NCBI GenBank assembly: GCA_037043015.1 | Contig: CM073328.1 | Location: forward strand, 3,211,409 to 3,275,408 | Source: Bryum argenteum | Taxonomy: Eukaryota; Streptophyta; Bryopsida; Bryales; Bryaceae | Direction: 5' to 3' | Length of the DNA stretch: 64,000 bases | Shown: positions 1 to 12,000 of the stretch, one piece after another | Layout of the letters: each line of letters starts with the position of its first letter | Numbering within the stretch: the stretch's first letter is position 1 | The notes under the pieces: model-generated | Told to the model about the DNA's origin: nothing | Seen by the model: only the letters and a program-made list of their open reading frames with translations | Database searches by the model: none | Position numbers and translations under genes: made by a program

Positions 1-10
1 TAGCTAGCTC

Positions 11-33
11 CTCTCACTCTCTCTCTCTCTCTC
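11..33. repeat. CT microsatellite
   Basis: A short pure-looking CT run at the left edge of the window. The stretch from here to about position 505 has no convincing coding signal on either strand. Confidence 0.8.
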
Positions 34-505
34 AGTACTGACGACTAAGCTTACTGTGGAGAGAGTCGACTTCTTCAGGCTGGAGAGAGAACGAGAGAAG
101 ACGGCTTGCTACATAATTACTCAGGAGATGTGAGGCACGCCTGAAGCTCTTTTATTATGGAAGTACCTTGGGCACTATTTGCTGTAGGCCGTGTGTGTCC
201 CGTTTGCCGAGGTTTGTGGACGGTTTTGCATAAATAAAAAGTGGGGGGGGCAAGGTGTAAAGATTCGTGATTCGAAAGCACTAACAAGTTGCGAGCAACT
301 GTTGACAGATTCTTTCATTGATCTTTCTTGCAAAGTAGCGTAGGAACACCGAAAACCGACCTCAGCCACTAACTATCCCCGATTGATGGCAACCGTAAAC
401 CTCCACAATTCCAATTTTCTGAAATGCCAATGAATTCTGGTGGTGCACCTCATTCGGTTACTAGGTCAATACACAATTCCGCTTCTAGCTCCGTAGTAAA
501 TGATA

Positions 506-888
506 GTGCACTGCTACCTTAGATGAGAAATTCGGAATGATTCTTATGGTTTTCTGTACTCTGTATCCAAAAGACACATTCTTTGGTTCTCTTGTCAATG
601 TGATATTCTAATGGTAGAGGATGAGTATAGTAGTAAAAGTTACCACTGTGGATGGAAGTAACATAGGATGGTGGTAGGCTACCTTTTAGGCTTGGAAATG
701 ATGTGCACTGCTACCTTAGATGAGAACTTTGGAATGTTTCTAAGTGATTTTTATAATTTCTTTGTATTTTGTATCCAAAAGACACATTCTTTGGTTCTCT
801 TGTCTACAACAATGTGACATGAGTGCAAGAGTAAAACTCACTGCTGTGGATGGAAGTAACATAGGATGGTGGTAAGCTACCTTTGAGG
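506..888. repeat. Diverged tandem duplication, two copies of about 185 bp
   Basis: Copy 1 (506-690) and copy 2 (703-888) both begin with GTGCACTGCTACCTTAGATG. Both contain AAAGACACATTCTTTGGTTC and end with GGAAGTAACATAGGATGGTG followed by GGCTACCTTT or AGCTACCTTT. The spacing is about 197 bp. They differ by substitutions and small indels, so the duplication is not recent. No coding signal was seen. Positions 889-1494 hold nothing I can assign. Confidence 0.8.
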
Positions 889-1494
889 TTTAATTGTTGG
901 TTTGACTTCTGTAAGTGGAATATTCTTGTTGCTTGTTGGGAAGTTACGAGTTTTTTAGCTCATGTGTATGTCGTGTAAAAAGAAAGTTTATGTGTGTTAT
1001 GTTCAGTGGATGGTGGGTGTATCATGAGAATCTCAATATTCTTCAAAAAAAAGGTGGTGTTGATATAATGTGATGCTTGTTGATTTTGAAAACACTTGTG
1101 TATCAAGTAGTCTCCTCGTCAGGGTGAGTCCCCGTTGGTAGGCCTCATTCTTGGTACTAATTATTTTAAAAGTCATTTTATTTTTATTTTGATGGGTTAT
1201 ATCTGAACATGAAAACGGAGCTTACAATTCAGATTACGTGAAGGGAGCCTCTTTGTGGAATTTTGAAGACTTTCACTGCAATTGAAAAACACTTCCTAAT
1301 GAAGAGCGTTTAAAATTAGAGATTTGCAAATTCCAACCTAAATTGGATTTCAATTAATGTGGTAAAGTGGGATACTTACTCATGCATGTCCCTTGAGAGC
1401 TCTTTCGATTGGATTTTGGCACGAAAGAGTATAAAATACTCATTAGATATACATGCATGCATACAAAGATTTACAAAATAATTAAGTTGTTGTT

Positions 1495-1733
1495 CACTAC
1501 TAGAACTTGAGGGTGCATGCAACGTTTTTCTCATAAAAAATCGTTCGACGTCACTGCAACAACATCCTTAAAACTTGCATTAGCAGCGTTCTCACAAAAA
1601 TGGGTTGTGTTAATGTACCGATTAGCAATATTATTGATGAGTTCAAAATTTTGAGGTCAAGAACGTTAAAGCAAGTACTAGAACGTTACTTCCCTTTAGC
1701 AACATTTGCAATCCCCTCCTACTTCTAATAATG
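1495..1733. mobile_element. CACTA-type MITE, copy 1 (239 bp)
   Basis: The left end reads CACTACTAGAACTTGAGGG. The right end, on the opposite strand, reads CATTATTAGAAGTAGGAGGG, an imperfect terminal inverted repeat of the CACTA (En/Spm) type. The element is flanked by the 3-bp direct repeat GTT (1492-1494 and 1734-1736), the duplication length expected for CACTA elements. The interior carries several GCAACG/AACGTT motifs like the subterminal repeats of that superfamily. It is too short to encode a transposase, so it is non-autonomous. A second family member lies at 22387-22665. Positions 1734-2626 hold no recognisable feature. Confidence 0.72.
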
Positions 1734-2626
1734 GTTGACGGAGTTTGATACATTTGTATATAATTGATCTCTAGTAGGATATGTTTAGAATATGTTACTT
1801 AGAAAATATTGGGCATGAAAATCTTTAGGTTGTTAAAAAATTGAGTTGCCTATATTTAGATTGTATCAATAGAACTTATATTCAGAAGATCCACAAAAGC
1901 ATTCAATGACACGGTACTCAATCTAAGATTCAAGTACATTACAAAGGCCATATACTTGTAATTATTTTACTTCTGCATGTCTTTATCAATTAAACTCTAC
2001 CATGAAACCTATAAGCACAAATTTTATTATATTTAAAAACACGCAATTAAGCAATTATGCACCCGGCTATTTAAAAGTGCACTTGGGTACTACGATGGCC
2101 ATTTCTTGCAAAAATGGAATTTTTTATTTTTAAACTTGATTTTTTCTGGAAAAAAAGGTGTTTTGCAAAGAATGTTGCGTATTGTCAGAAGTGGTAATAT
2201 AAAAAGACTTCTAATGGCATTGTGAACATATGTTTGGTATAAATCCATGTGAATAATACAAATATTTTTGTCCAGGGATATTTGAAATGCTTAGTATATG
2301 CTACAAATTGTGTAGATTATAGTTAATATATTTTTGGTGAGCAAAATGACGCGAGCACCAAACTGTTAATAAAAGTAGGCACCAAATTGTTCCAATGGAC
2401 ATTTAATAAAAATATACTCCATATTGTACTTTGTATATATGTGGTAGAAAAGTATCTAAATACGCAGATTCTAAATGTATACCAAGTTATGTATATAACT
2501 GATAATACAACTAAATTCAATCCATATGTCCATCGCAACAACACGTCTGAAAATAATCCTTGCGATCTTGTACTATCTAGTACGTATATACACTTAGAAA
2601 CACCATGTGTACACAAAACACATGGA

Positions 2627-3196
2627 CTACGTACTAATATCTAATGCGGCTTGCAACCGGTCATCGTCGACAGCTTGGGTTTGCATTGCGATATATTCTA
2701 ATATGTGGGCCTTCGCAGATTGGATAATGCAAATGTTGCTTGGAACCTGCACTCCAAAGACATTGCGGTTTCTCCCCCGACTATGACCAGACATGATTCT
2801 TTCTGGTTCGTCCGCCCATGAAAAAATACATGCCTCTTTCTCTATCCAATCGTGATTCTCCCCAGATGGCTCCCACAATGAATGCAAACAGTTTGCATAC
2901 CGTTGTAAAGAGGAACTCGGTCCGTCAACAACTCCCCCTCGAATGATTGGCCAATACCAACAAACTTTCATCTTGATTTTATTCCGGCCTTTTCCGTCTT
3001 CAATCACCTTCCCTAAATAAAATGGAACACCCTCATCTACTTCTGCACGATCAACACTGAGGGCTACAAATTGTCCAGAACGGATATCGGATTGAGGATC
3101 AAACTGGGGAAAAAGATCGTCAGTACCTTCTGATACCGCTCTTTCTTCGGTTCCATCAAAGATGTGACTGCGAGCCGTTCTTTGTGCCCTACGCAC
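2627..3196 (-). CDS. Uncharacterised 189-codon open frame, possible exon of a transposon-derived gene
   Basis: A stop-free frame of 189 codons ends in TAG. Its first codon is GTG, so there is no good ATG start and it may be an internal or 3' exon rather than a whole gene. The peptide has a tryptophan- and aromatic-rich core, with PFYLGKVIED near residue 66 and KVCWYWP near residue 84. A later segment contains WIEKEACIFSW. Spaced aromatics and short beta-like stretches suggest a small barrel such as a BAH- or Tudor-like fold, but I do not recognise the family. There are no neighbouring exons I can join to it. It could equally be a decayed fragment of a mobile element gene. Positions 3197-3660 show nothing. 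Confidence 0.35.
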   Translation of the reverse strand: MRRAQRTARSHIFDGTEERAVSEGTDDLFPQFDPQSDIRSGQFVALSVDRAEVDEGVPFYLGKVIEDGKGRNKIKMKVCWYWPIIRGGVVDGPSSSLQRYANCLHSLWEPSGENHDWIEKEACIFSWADEPERIMSGHSRGRNRNVFGVQVPSNICIIQSAKAHILEYIAMQTQAVDDDRLQAALDIST

Positions 3197-3660
3197 TGCT
3201 TGGTTAGGTGGCCTCTCTCTTCAATGACCAAAGTATCCTCTAGCCTCACACCACATGTCCATTCTTAGACATGCTCTTCAATAGATGTAAAATATATAGA
3301 CCTGGAAACATACAACAAATAAACCGGAATTTAGCAATGCAAACACTTGTGTGTTATAGATTATTCAACTAGTAACTTACATTTTGAGTCATCTTGGAAT
3401 TTGAAAGAAAAAATAAATAAATGAATTTCATTTTCAGTCAATTTTAAGAATTAAAAAAATGATTCACAACACACAACAAAATTTCAAGAATTTAGTGAAA
3501 CAATAACTTGTAGATTACATTAGCCTTCTACTAAAATCATTCAATTCTTTTCATAATTATAGAAAGTTTTTCAAAAAACTTAACATACAACAAAATTGCT
3601 ATAATACAGCAATAAAAATACCTTTGATTAGACATCCATCAACTAAAAAATGAAATAAAT

Positions 3661-3770
3661 TAAAAAAAAAAAAACAAAACAAAAAGACAAAAACAAAAAA
3701 AAACAAAAAAACAAAAAAAACAAAAAAACAAAAAAAACAAAACAAAAAAAAAAAACGAAAACAAAAGAGG
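3661..3770. repeat. Poly-A/C low-complexity tract
   Basis: About 110 bases are almost only A with single C interruptions. The reverse strand therefore gives phenylalanine-rich pseudo-frames that are not genes. It directly abuts a GC-rich island at 3771-3862. Confidence 0.85.
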
Positions 3771-3862
3771 AGGTGGTAGAGGTGTTCGCCCGGACACCCC
3801 CTGGCCCCTGCCTTGCTGGCGGGCTGACGTGCGGCCGAGGTGCAGGCGCTGCGCCAAGGCTG
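3771..3862 (-). other. GC-rich island joined to the T-rich tract (possible SINE-like retroelement)
   Basis: This is about 90 bp of strikingly GC-rich DNA in an AT-rich setting. On the minus strand it reads CTTGGCGCAGCGCC, then GTCCGGGCGAACACC, and then runs into the T-rich tract. The first string loosely resembles a pol III box A and the second loosely resembles box B, and a T-rich tail would fit some plant SINEs. The box matches are imperfect and I see no target-site duplication, so this is only a suggestion. Positions 3863-5600 contain no supportable gene. Confidence 0.25.
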
Positions 3863-5630
3863 GATTTTCATATATTATAGAGCGAGATGCTACATATTTT
3901 CTCGTTGAATAGCACATGTTGGCCTTTTATCTCTTATAAAGTATGTTTATTGTATAAATGCCAAAAATAGTATATAAATGTCATATAGCAATGTACAATG
4001 TAGAAGTTCATAATCAAAATTGCATTGAATCTAAAAAGAAATACTATAGGAAGTTCAAGGACAAAATTGAATCTTTGAAATTCTTTAAATTTCAATTTTT
4101 GCACTCCAAGACGTGACATTGTCCTTCATATTGATCCATTGGGATTTGTATTCCAAAAATTTATATGGTACACAAAATAATAAAATAGATGTTGGCAATA
4201 TTTTAATATAATAATTTGGTAGTATTTACAAAGCAATAAAACATGATTTAGCAACAAATTTGTTATTAAAAAAATACTATTTCTCATTAGTTTAAGTTTA
4301 GTGCCTCCACATTTAAAAAATTTTCTTTGTGTGGAATTTTTGTTGTTTTTTTTCATTTTGGAGGAAAATGATGTTGTTTTGACATGCCATTGAGTGCACT
4401 TGGCAAAGTGCATAATTGCTTAATTGCGTGTTATTAGGGAATCAATGCATGGATTTAGTAATTCCACAAAAATAATCAAATTATGAAGCCAACTAACTAG
4501 CATTAACTTTATAATGTTGATTTAGAAGAAGTGAATGTAGTGTTGGAAAATCACAAGATGTGTATAAAGATTTTTTATTAATGGAAACAAGAGAGCAATA
4601 GAGTTGTATTACTTCATGGAAGAAATGGGCTCCTTATGGTGCTCAAAGAAATTTCGACATGAATCACAAGAATGGTAGAAACTAAACATAAGAAAAATAA
4701 TGAATGCATCAATTTCTTCAAGTGAACAAAGATAAATCATATTATTCAAAATGAAGTATCATTTACAGTTCAAACAAAGCCCCTTACGATGCCTACATCA
4801 CATCTTCAAAATAAGCTCTCAATTTTGATGCAAGTCACTTTCTTGAAGTAATAACAAAGGACTTGATATTTTATGATGACCAAATAGTAGTGAGATAAGT
4901 ACAAAAATCTCACATTGTCCAAGAATAGTCATTAGCACAATTATGGGTCAAACATGTAAGTATTGAAATATATCTAGAATTCCCTCAAATCTAGGAGACA
5001 ACTTGTTTGTAAAGAACTTCCTTCATTCCTTTCACCATATCCCAAACATCATGCTTATAGAATATACGAGACGTGCATTTGGCAACTACCATATGTACAT
5101 TACATATGGATATCACTATGGGGAGGATATCAACCACGGGTATCAGCCACGGGTATCAACAAATCTACCATAACTGTAGATTCGTCTTATCAGTGATTCG
5201 CATTCCCCAAATTTCGTATTTTCATAGATTCTTCGTATCCTCGCCCAACACTGGCTCGAGCCTTCTTCGTGAAGGCAGCTTTCAAACCGAAATTTCAAAC
5301 ACAGTCTTCCCGCGGAACGATTTGCATTCAAATACTCTAAAGCAATCGATCGCTCTGTAGTCTACAGTCCATAGAGTGCAATGACTTTTTTTCCAATTTC
5401 AAAATGATCACGAAATGTACTTTTAGATTGAGAAGGCGGTGATGATGATGCATTTTCCTTTATATGCTTCGCCTTCCTCTAGGGTTAGCTTCCTCTTTTC
5501 GATTGGGAGTATATGAGATGGTTTTAGTAATTGTAGCAAAGCGCGAATCTGGAAAATTCGAGTTTGGAATTTGATGTTTTGGGAACAAAGCGGGGATGGA
5601 TTCGTGATTGATTGATTGTAGGTCTTAGTC

Positions 5631-8600
5631 ATGAGGAGGTCGGCGGCTCCAAGCGTGATAGCGAAGAAGCGTGAGGAGCGGGAGGAACGGGGGAAAGAGA
5701 ATGATGCGAAGCCGAAATCGAATTTTTTGAGCGGGAAGGGCTCAATTGGCAGGCGGAAGTTTAAATCACCTGTGGCTTCTTCGATAGGAAGCCATGGATC
5801 GGATGGTCCTGTGCAATGTACTGAGTCGAGTGTGGGAAATGATGCTCCTCTTGTGGGAAGAAATGCATCGCAGGTGCTTAAATTGATGAAAGAGGTGGAA
5901 GGCAGCAAGGATTATCCTGTTGTTGAAATATCTGAAGGAAAGAGTGGTGAGTTGGTGAATATCAATCGTAAGCGCTCATCTTTGTCTGAAAGTTCAGCTT
6001 CACTTGGTGCCAAACGGAGATTCTCTGAAGATGGCCGATTGGAGAATGAGGATATTACGAGGGAGATTGCGAAACAGGGAGATGAGAAAATGGAATGTGC
6101 TGAGGAGGCACCAGCAGTCTCAAATGAAACAGTCGTTACTGAAGAGCCAGAGTTTAACGATTTGAATGTTCAGCAGAGTGGCACGAACAGGGATGTCAGG
6201 GGCGAAAGTTCATGCCCACGTAATGAAGACGGCGAATTGGAGAACTGTCACTTAAATACTACGACGACGAAGAATGACCAGGAGGAGTCTCTGCAAGATG
6301 GGAAGGACGTACCAGCAATTTTGGAAGAGACACATGTTGCTGGAGAAGTAGAGGGAAAGCACCTGCATGACAGTCTTAGACCTGGGAGCGATAGAAGGTT
6401 GGAGTCTACAGGCAGCGAAGTGGTGGGCGAGCAACATTCTCATGTTACAGGAGAACATGATAATGGAGTTGTAAAGCCTACGAAGCCTGGGGCTTCCTTG
6501 CATGGTTTTAAGCGTCAGCGCCCATTGCTTCATGATATAGATGTGAAAGTGGCATCGAAACCTTGCCAAGATGCAGTTGTAACACAACATTACTCTGTGA
6601 TGTTCTGCCCGTGGAAACCGAACACGAAGCGAAAGGGTCCGTGGATCGATGGAGTCCTTGTGTGTCAAGGACGATCTTGTACTCTTCAGGACTTGGATGG
6701 GAAGGCTATTTCTAAGGCGGTGGTTCAAGGACTAAAGGATATGCCGGAAGGAGCCACAGTCCAGGTGAGTGATAGACCTCTTTGCTCAACTTGCATTTCA
6801 GCTTTTCACTGAGTGCTGTATAGCAAAAGATTCAATGTTTTAAGGTACAGGGAATGTGCCTTCTCGAGCTTTGATTGTACCTGAACGTTTGAAGCTTTGC
6901 AACAGATTTCAATATGATTCAATTTAATTATTGCAACTTCGCAATGTAAAGTAACGAAGTGTTGGTTCTGATATTGTGTCGTTCGTGACGGGATTGTGTT
7001 GTTGTGTGCAGGTGGGGAAATATGAGGTCGAGGTCATGAGAAAAGCTTCCAATGAGGAAGTTCTTAGTGGCGCAGTGTACCTAGCAGATAAGGCTCCTCC
7101 TTCGATCTCAACGGAACCTCCGGCACTGAAACCGAAGAAATCGACAGGCTTCAAAAGCTTCAAGCTGCAACAAGCCAGGTAATGTGGCGCCCTGTAACAT
7201 TTGCATCTCCATGTTGCTTCTTTGACCCCTTGAATTTAGCTGTATTACTCTACAAGTTTGTCTAAGGAATCAGATGATGTCCCCTTTACAGTTCGTACCT
7301 CGAACAGATATTTGAGAGATTCTCAAATTCTTCTGGGACATTGTAGACACAATTTTATCGATATCAACTATTCTTTCATAACAGGAACGTTAAGTTTTCG
7401 TTCCAGCCTTGAAGGCTGGTGCAAGCCTTTCGTAGTTGAGAGCTATGCCGGTAACTGAGATAAGATTTTTAGTGGTCAATGGACAGACGCTAACCTTATG
7501 ATCGAATTTCTTGATTAAATCGCAGGGAGAAGGGACCATTTATTACACAAGTGGTACTCCCCCATCGTCAACTGGATTGGTCAATTGTTGTAGACTCTTG
7601 ATGAGTACACACAAATGACAACATGTTAAAACTTTTGCTAGAAAATCAACTCCCTGCGTATGATTTTTAGAAATTCTAGTACTGCTAGGAATTTAGTCGT
7701 TGCTCGAAATGGAGGAGGTTGCTTAGAAATTACAGTGTGGTAAAATGACTTGCTGTTTGGTTCATTTGAAGGACGCCTTGAAGCTCAATGGGGAGTCGGA
7801 TGCAGAGGTCCCTGTTATCGTAGACCCGGTTAGTGTACTTCCCTTCTGTTATCTGGAGTTGTCTTCGAGAGTGCAAACAGCTCCCTCCACTTTAGTTTCA
7901 TAACCTGTAGCAGAAGAGGATCGCAGCTAGCTGCAAGTGCATTCTTCTCATGATTATCGGTGAGTCTCGCAGTATATTGCTTCGAAGTTGAGGCCACATC
8001 AAAAAGATGGAGTGAAGTTCATGTATGAGTGTATTATGGGGCTGAGGTCGAAGTCTTACTGCGGCTGTTTGTTAGCCGACGAAATGGGTACTGATCCTCT
8101 TTGATATTGCTGATATCTATAGTTTTCTGGACATAATCTTGTTGTTGTTATATCTTCTTAATTTTCTGCGAATCTACCATATCTGAATTACTGATTTCTG
8201 GATCACTGCCAGGAAATAAAGTTAACTTGGTTGTCATGAATCAGCTTGCTATTTGCAGAACAAACACAACTTTGTGTGAGCTATGATGAATCTTACTTTA
8301 CCTTCGCTCACTAGGAGAATGCTCTTATTACAGGCCTGGGCAAGACTCTTCAAGTAATTACCTTAATATGGACGATTGTGAAGCAGGTATGAGTGCTGGA
8401 GTAGATGCGACATAATTTCACAGTTGTACACTTCTTTGTAGATCCCAGTTTCAAGTTTTGTCAATTATAAGCTGTTCTGTTCACATTCACAGGGCCCTAC
8501 TGGTTCTTCAGCTGTCAAGCGCGTCGTGGTGGTTTGCCCGTCTTCACTTGTTGAAAACTGGGGCAATGAGGTACAATACATGATCTCGAGTTTAACACGT

Positions 8601-11600
8601 TTCAGATGATTTCCCATTTGTTCTTCTTGTAGATGTTGAGGTTTTGCTTGATGCTCAACATGTACTGAAATACTTGAATGTAACTTATATTCAGGTGCGC
8701 AAATGGCTTGGGAGGACGAGGTTGAAGTTCATGACTGTGCATGCCGGAACTTCTCATAGAGAGGTGACACTTTGTGGAATGTGCTTTACAGGCTTGAGAT
8801 GGAACATTCTTTGCAGCTTCTTTTGGACTAACTTCTATGGAGCTCGTGGTTGCAGGCCGCTCAAAAGTTTGTAGATTTCAAAACTGGACTAAATAGTCCG
8901 CTCTTGATAACTTCCTATGAGATTATGCGCAAACACGTTGACGTAATTGCTGCCGCTAAACCGGGACTTCTGGTTTGTGATGAGGCTCATCGCCTGAAGA
9001 ATTGGTAAGTGCTCCATCCTTCACATCTGCTCGTTGAGGAGACCATTTACATAAACAATCTCTTCATAGAAATGGCGTCTTTCATCATGTCTTGCTCAAC
9101 TTGCTATTGATTCACTATCTTAGAATTACTCATCTCTGCGCAGCGCTGGTAACAAGACCATTGATGCTCTCATTCGGCTCCAGTGCCCTCGTCGAATTCT
9201 TTTGGTACGCAACTCGGAGAGCCAATGTTGGTCGTATCTGCTATATTGATTTCGAAAGCTTCATTTAAAATGCATGGAAGTATGGGATCTTGATTTCTGC
9301 ATTGTTTATGCAGACAGGAACGCCTGTGCAGAACGATTTGAACGAATTTTATGCTATGATTGATTTTGCCAATCCTGGACTCTTAGGTCCGCTTTCTGCG
9401 TTTAAGCGTATATTTGCCGAACCTATCGAATTTAGCCAGGATCGCACTGCAAGGTAGGTCTTGACTGTCATTACATTCTGCTCATAGATCGATGATCTTT
9501 TCATAAATGTCGTAGATATATGGACGATCTTTGACTTCTTGCAGTTCTGGTACAGTTTAGAGGAGCAGGAGTTGGGAAAAGCCAGGTCCGTTGAACTACA
9601 ATTAAGGACGGAATTCTGCATCCTTCGGAGGACAGCAGATATCAACAAACAATATTTACCAACTAAAACAGAGTGAGTGTTTCTTTTATATATGTCTTCA
9701 ACCCAGGATTTTCATGAGAGAATCATCTGCATAGTCTGTGCTGATTCTTCACCCGGAGTGTACTTTTTAAGACATGTCGACCACTTTCATCACCCTAAGT
9801 TGAATAACGATGTTTTGTGGGGCAGGCTTTTTGTATTTTGCAGATTACAACCACTTCAAATTTCTCTTTATAATATCATCACTGCCAGAGTAAGTCGCTA
9901 CTTACCTTCTTGTGCATTTATCCTTACCGTTTGTAGTCAGTTGGATACTATATTGCTTAAAAGCATAAGACCGTTCATCTTGAAGAGTCATAGTAACTGG
10001 AGGTTTTTGCAGGCATTGAGGTCACTTTACATGTGCGAAAACGCGTCAGCAATGATTCTATCTTCAATAACTTCATTACGAAAGTTGTGTAGTCATCCTC
10101 AACTTAGTTCAAACGACATTGCTGAAGAAACAAATCTGCAACCAGCCTTGAAGTCCCAGCTTCAGGCTCTAGGATCGGGCAAGGATAAGAGCAATGTCCT
10201 CCAAGCGAGGTAAGGCATATGGACAAGCTAGCTATTTCATTGCTTCACTTGCTATGATGTGTAATTCTCACTTTCGGGATCTGGCGATTCAGGGTGACCT
10301 TATCGAATGAAGGATGGAAGCTCTCGGGAAAGCTGTCATGTTTGTTCTCGCTTCTCCGGACGATCAGTATGGAGTCTTCTGATAGGGTGGTGGTTGTTTC
10401 CAATTTCACTCGGACACTGGACTTGATCCAGGTGGATAACACTGATCTTTGCGATGAGACTTTGAGCAAATTAGCATTCATTTTTCTGTGGCATAATTTT
10501 GATATCTCACACTTGATTTTTGCTTGCAGGATATGTGCACCAGTCAGGAATGGAAGTGGTTACGATTGGATGGTTCAACAGAATCTTCTAAACGACAAGC
10601 CCTTGTTGATCAGTTAAATAGTGGGTTCGGAGAGGTGTTTGTTTTCCTCTTATCATCTAAAGCTGGTGGAACTGGTCTCAATCTTATTGGAGCCAACAGG
10701 TGAGGCTCAAGACATCCAACTTACAGAACCCTTCACTATTTGCGGACTTCCAACAGCACCGATGATGGTATATCAAATTCCTAACTGTTCTTTTTTGTCC
10801 TTTCTACAGACTCGTACTATTTGATCCTGACTGGAATCCAGCTACCGATTCTCAGGTACAGCCATTTTATGTATCACGAAATTATTTCAGCACCATTGCT
10901 ACATAACGATTTCTCCATTGTTGATAATTTTCTACCATGTCTTTTGTGATAGTATCACCGACAATGTTAAATGAAATCTACACCTCGTAGTGCTGATTGA
11001 TTATACGCACTATTTCAGGCTATGGCCCGCGTATGGAGAGAGGGGCAGCTGAAACCAGTTATCATATACAGGCTTCTCACTACGGGCAGGTATGAGTTTA
11101 TATCCGATTTCTGGGCAGTCATTGTGCATGGTGTCATTAATTTAAAAGACACACTGCTGATGGTATGCAGCATAGAGGAGAAAATATACCAGCGTCAGAT
11201 AATGAAGGGAGGAATGTCAGCAGCAGTGGAAGGCGATGGGGATGGCCAGAACAAAAAGGGGAGCGTAGGTCGTCATTTCTCAAAGGAGGAGCTTCGAGAG
11301 CTTTTCACATTGTACCTGGTAAGCAAATCTCCCTTTCTAAAATTCATCTCCCTTATATTATTTCATATCAACAGGTGCTGATTTTGAATGCAGGAGACGA
11401 ACTGTGATACGTACGACTTGATTTCTCGGACCAAAAACGTTGACCAAAAAGCGGGTAAGACGTGGATGGATCATTCAAAAGAAGTTGACGACCCTGCACT
11501 GCAAAGTGCGATCAAGTCTGGGGTCGTTTCTTTTGTGTACCATGACAGGGACGCTAGTGGTACACCTCATTCAGAGTTTGAAGCTTCCATTGCATCAGAC

Positions 11601-11636
11601 AATGAAGAAGATTTACTGGCGTTGCTACTTGAATAG
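5631..11636 (+). CDS. RAD54B: RAD54B-like SNF2-family recombination helicase (20 exons, 1080 aa)
   Basis: A Swi2/Snf2 DNA translocase of the RAD54B/Rdh54 branch, expected in the nucleus to act with RAD51-type recombinases. Exons: 5631-6764, 7012-7178, 7526-7550, 7772-7828, 7973-8087, 8334-8386, 8493-8570, 8695-8763, 8856-9004, 9144-9204, 9314-9453, 9556-9672, 9826-9889, 10013-10209, 10293-10431, 10530-10699, 10810-10855, 11019-11089, 11171-11318, 11394-11636. All junctions are GT-AG and phases agree (3243 nt). Residues 1-315 are a charged, disordered tail. Residues about 320-410 match the RAD54B/ZGRF1-type N-terminal domain (VGKYEVEV near its end). The helicase follows: LRPHQ, ADEMGLGKT across exons 5-6, DEAH near 608, LTGTPVQNDL, then LSSKAGGTGLNLIGA and RVWREGQ. 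EEKIYQRQ and HFSKEEL in exon 19 are typical of RAD54 proteins. Exon 3 is only 25 nt. ATG 5631 is chosen because the frame stays open to the conserved domain. Confidence 0.93.
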
Positions 11637-11639
11637 GTG

Positions 11640-12000
11640 ATGGGTAGTCATTCTTGATGAGTTGGATTAGAATGAAGCTAATGTTAGTGATATTAGTACA
11701 TGCATTATCAGGATAAGAGATGCCTGTTGGTCCAATTGACTGACATAGAAGGGTCATTCTTTATAGTCGATATCATCAGATAAAGCAATCATACAGTATC
11801 GTTTACCGAATCCTTGCTTTTCTGACAATCTTGTATCCAAAGATGTTGGAATGGTCATCCTTGATGAGTTGGAATCTGACTTTGCTGACAATTTTTTGTT
11901 CAGAGGTGATAAGAATACTCATCTTTGATGAGTTGGAATAGCTCACCTTATCATGAAGGAATGTCGTTATATGTCTAGGTGGAGGCACCGAACTTTTGCT
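11640..12000. repeat. Dispersed short repeats downstream of RAD54B
   Basis: The string TTGATGAGTTGGA occurs three times, near 11655, 11861 and 11922, each inside a slightly larger diverged match (CATTCTTGATGAG, CATCCTTGATGAG, CATCTTTGATGAG). They lie in the 3' flank of the helicase gene. I see no gene from here to 12900. Confidence 0.6.

Noticed and set aside
3599..3917. Phenylalanine-rich minus-strand frames
   Set aside because: Produced entirely by the poly-A/C tract.
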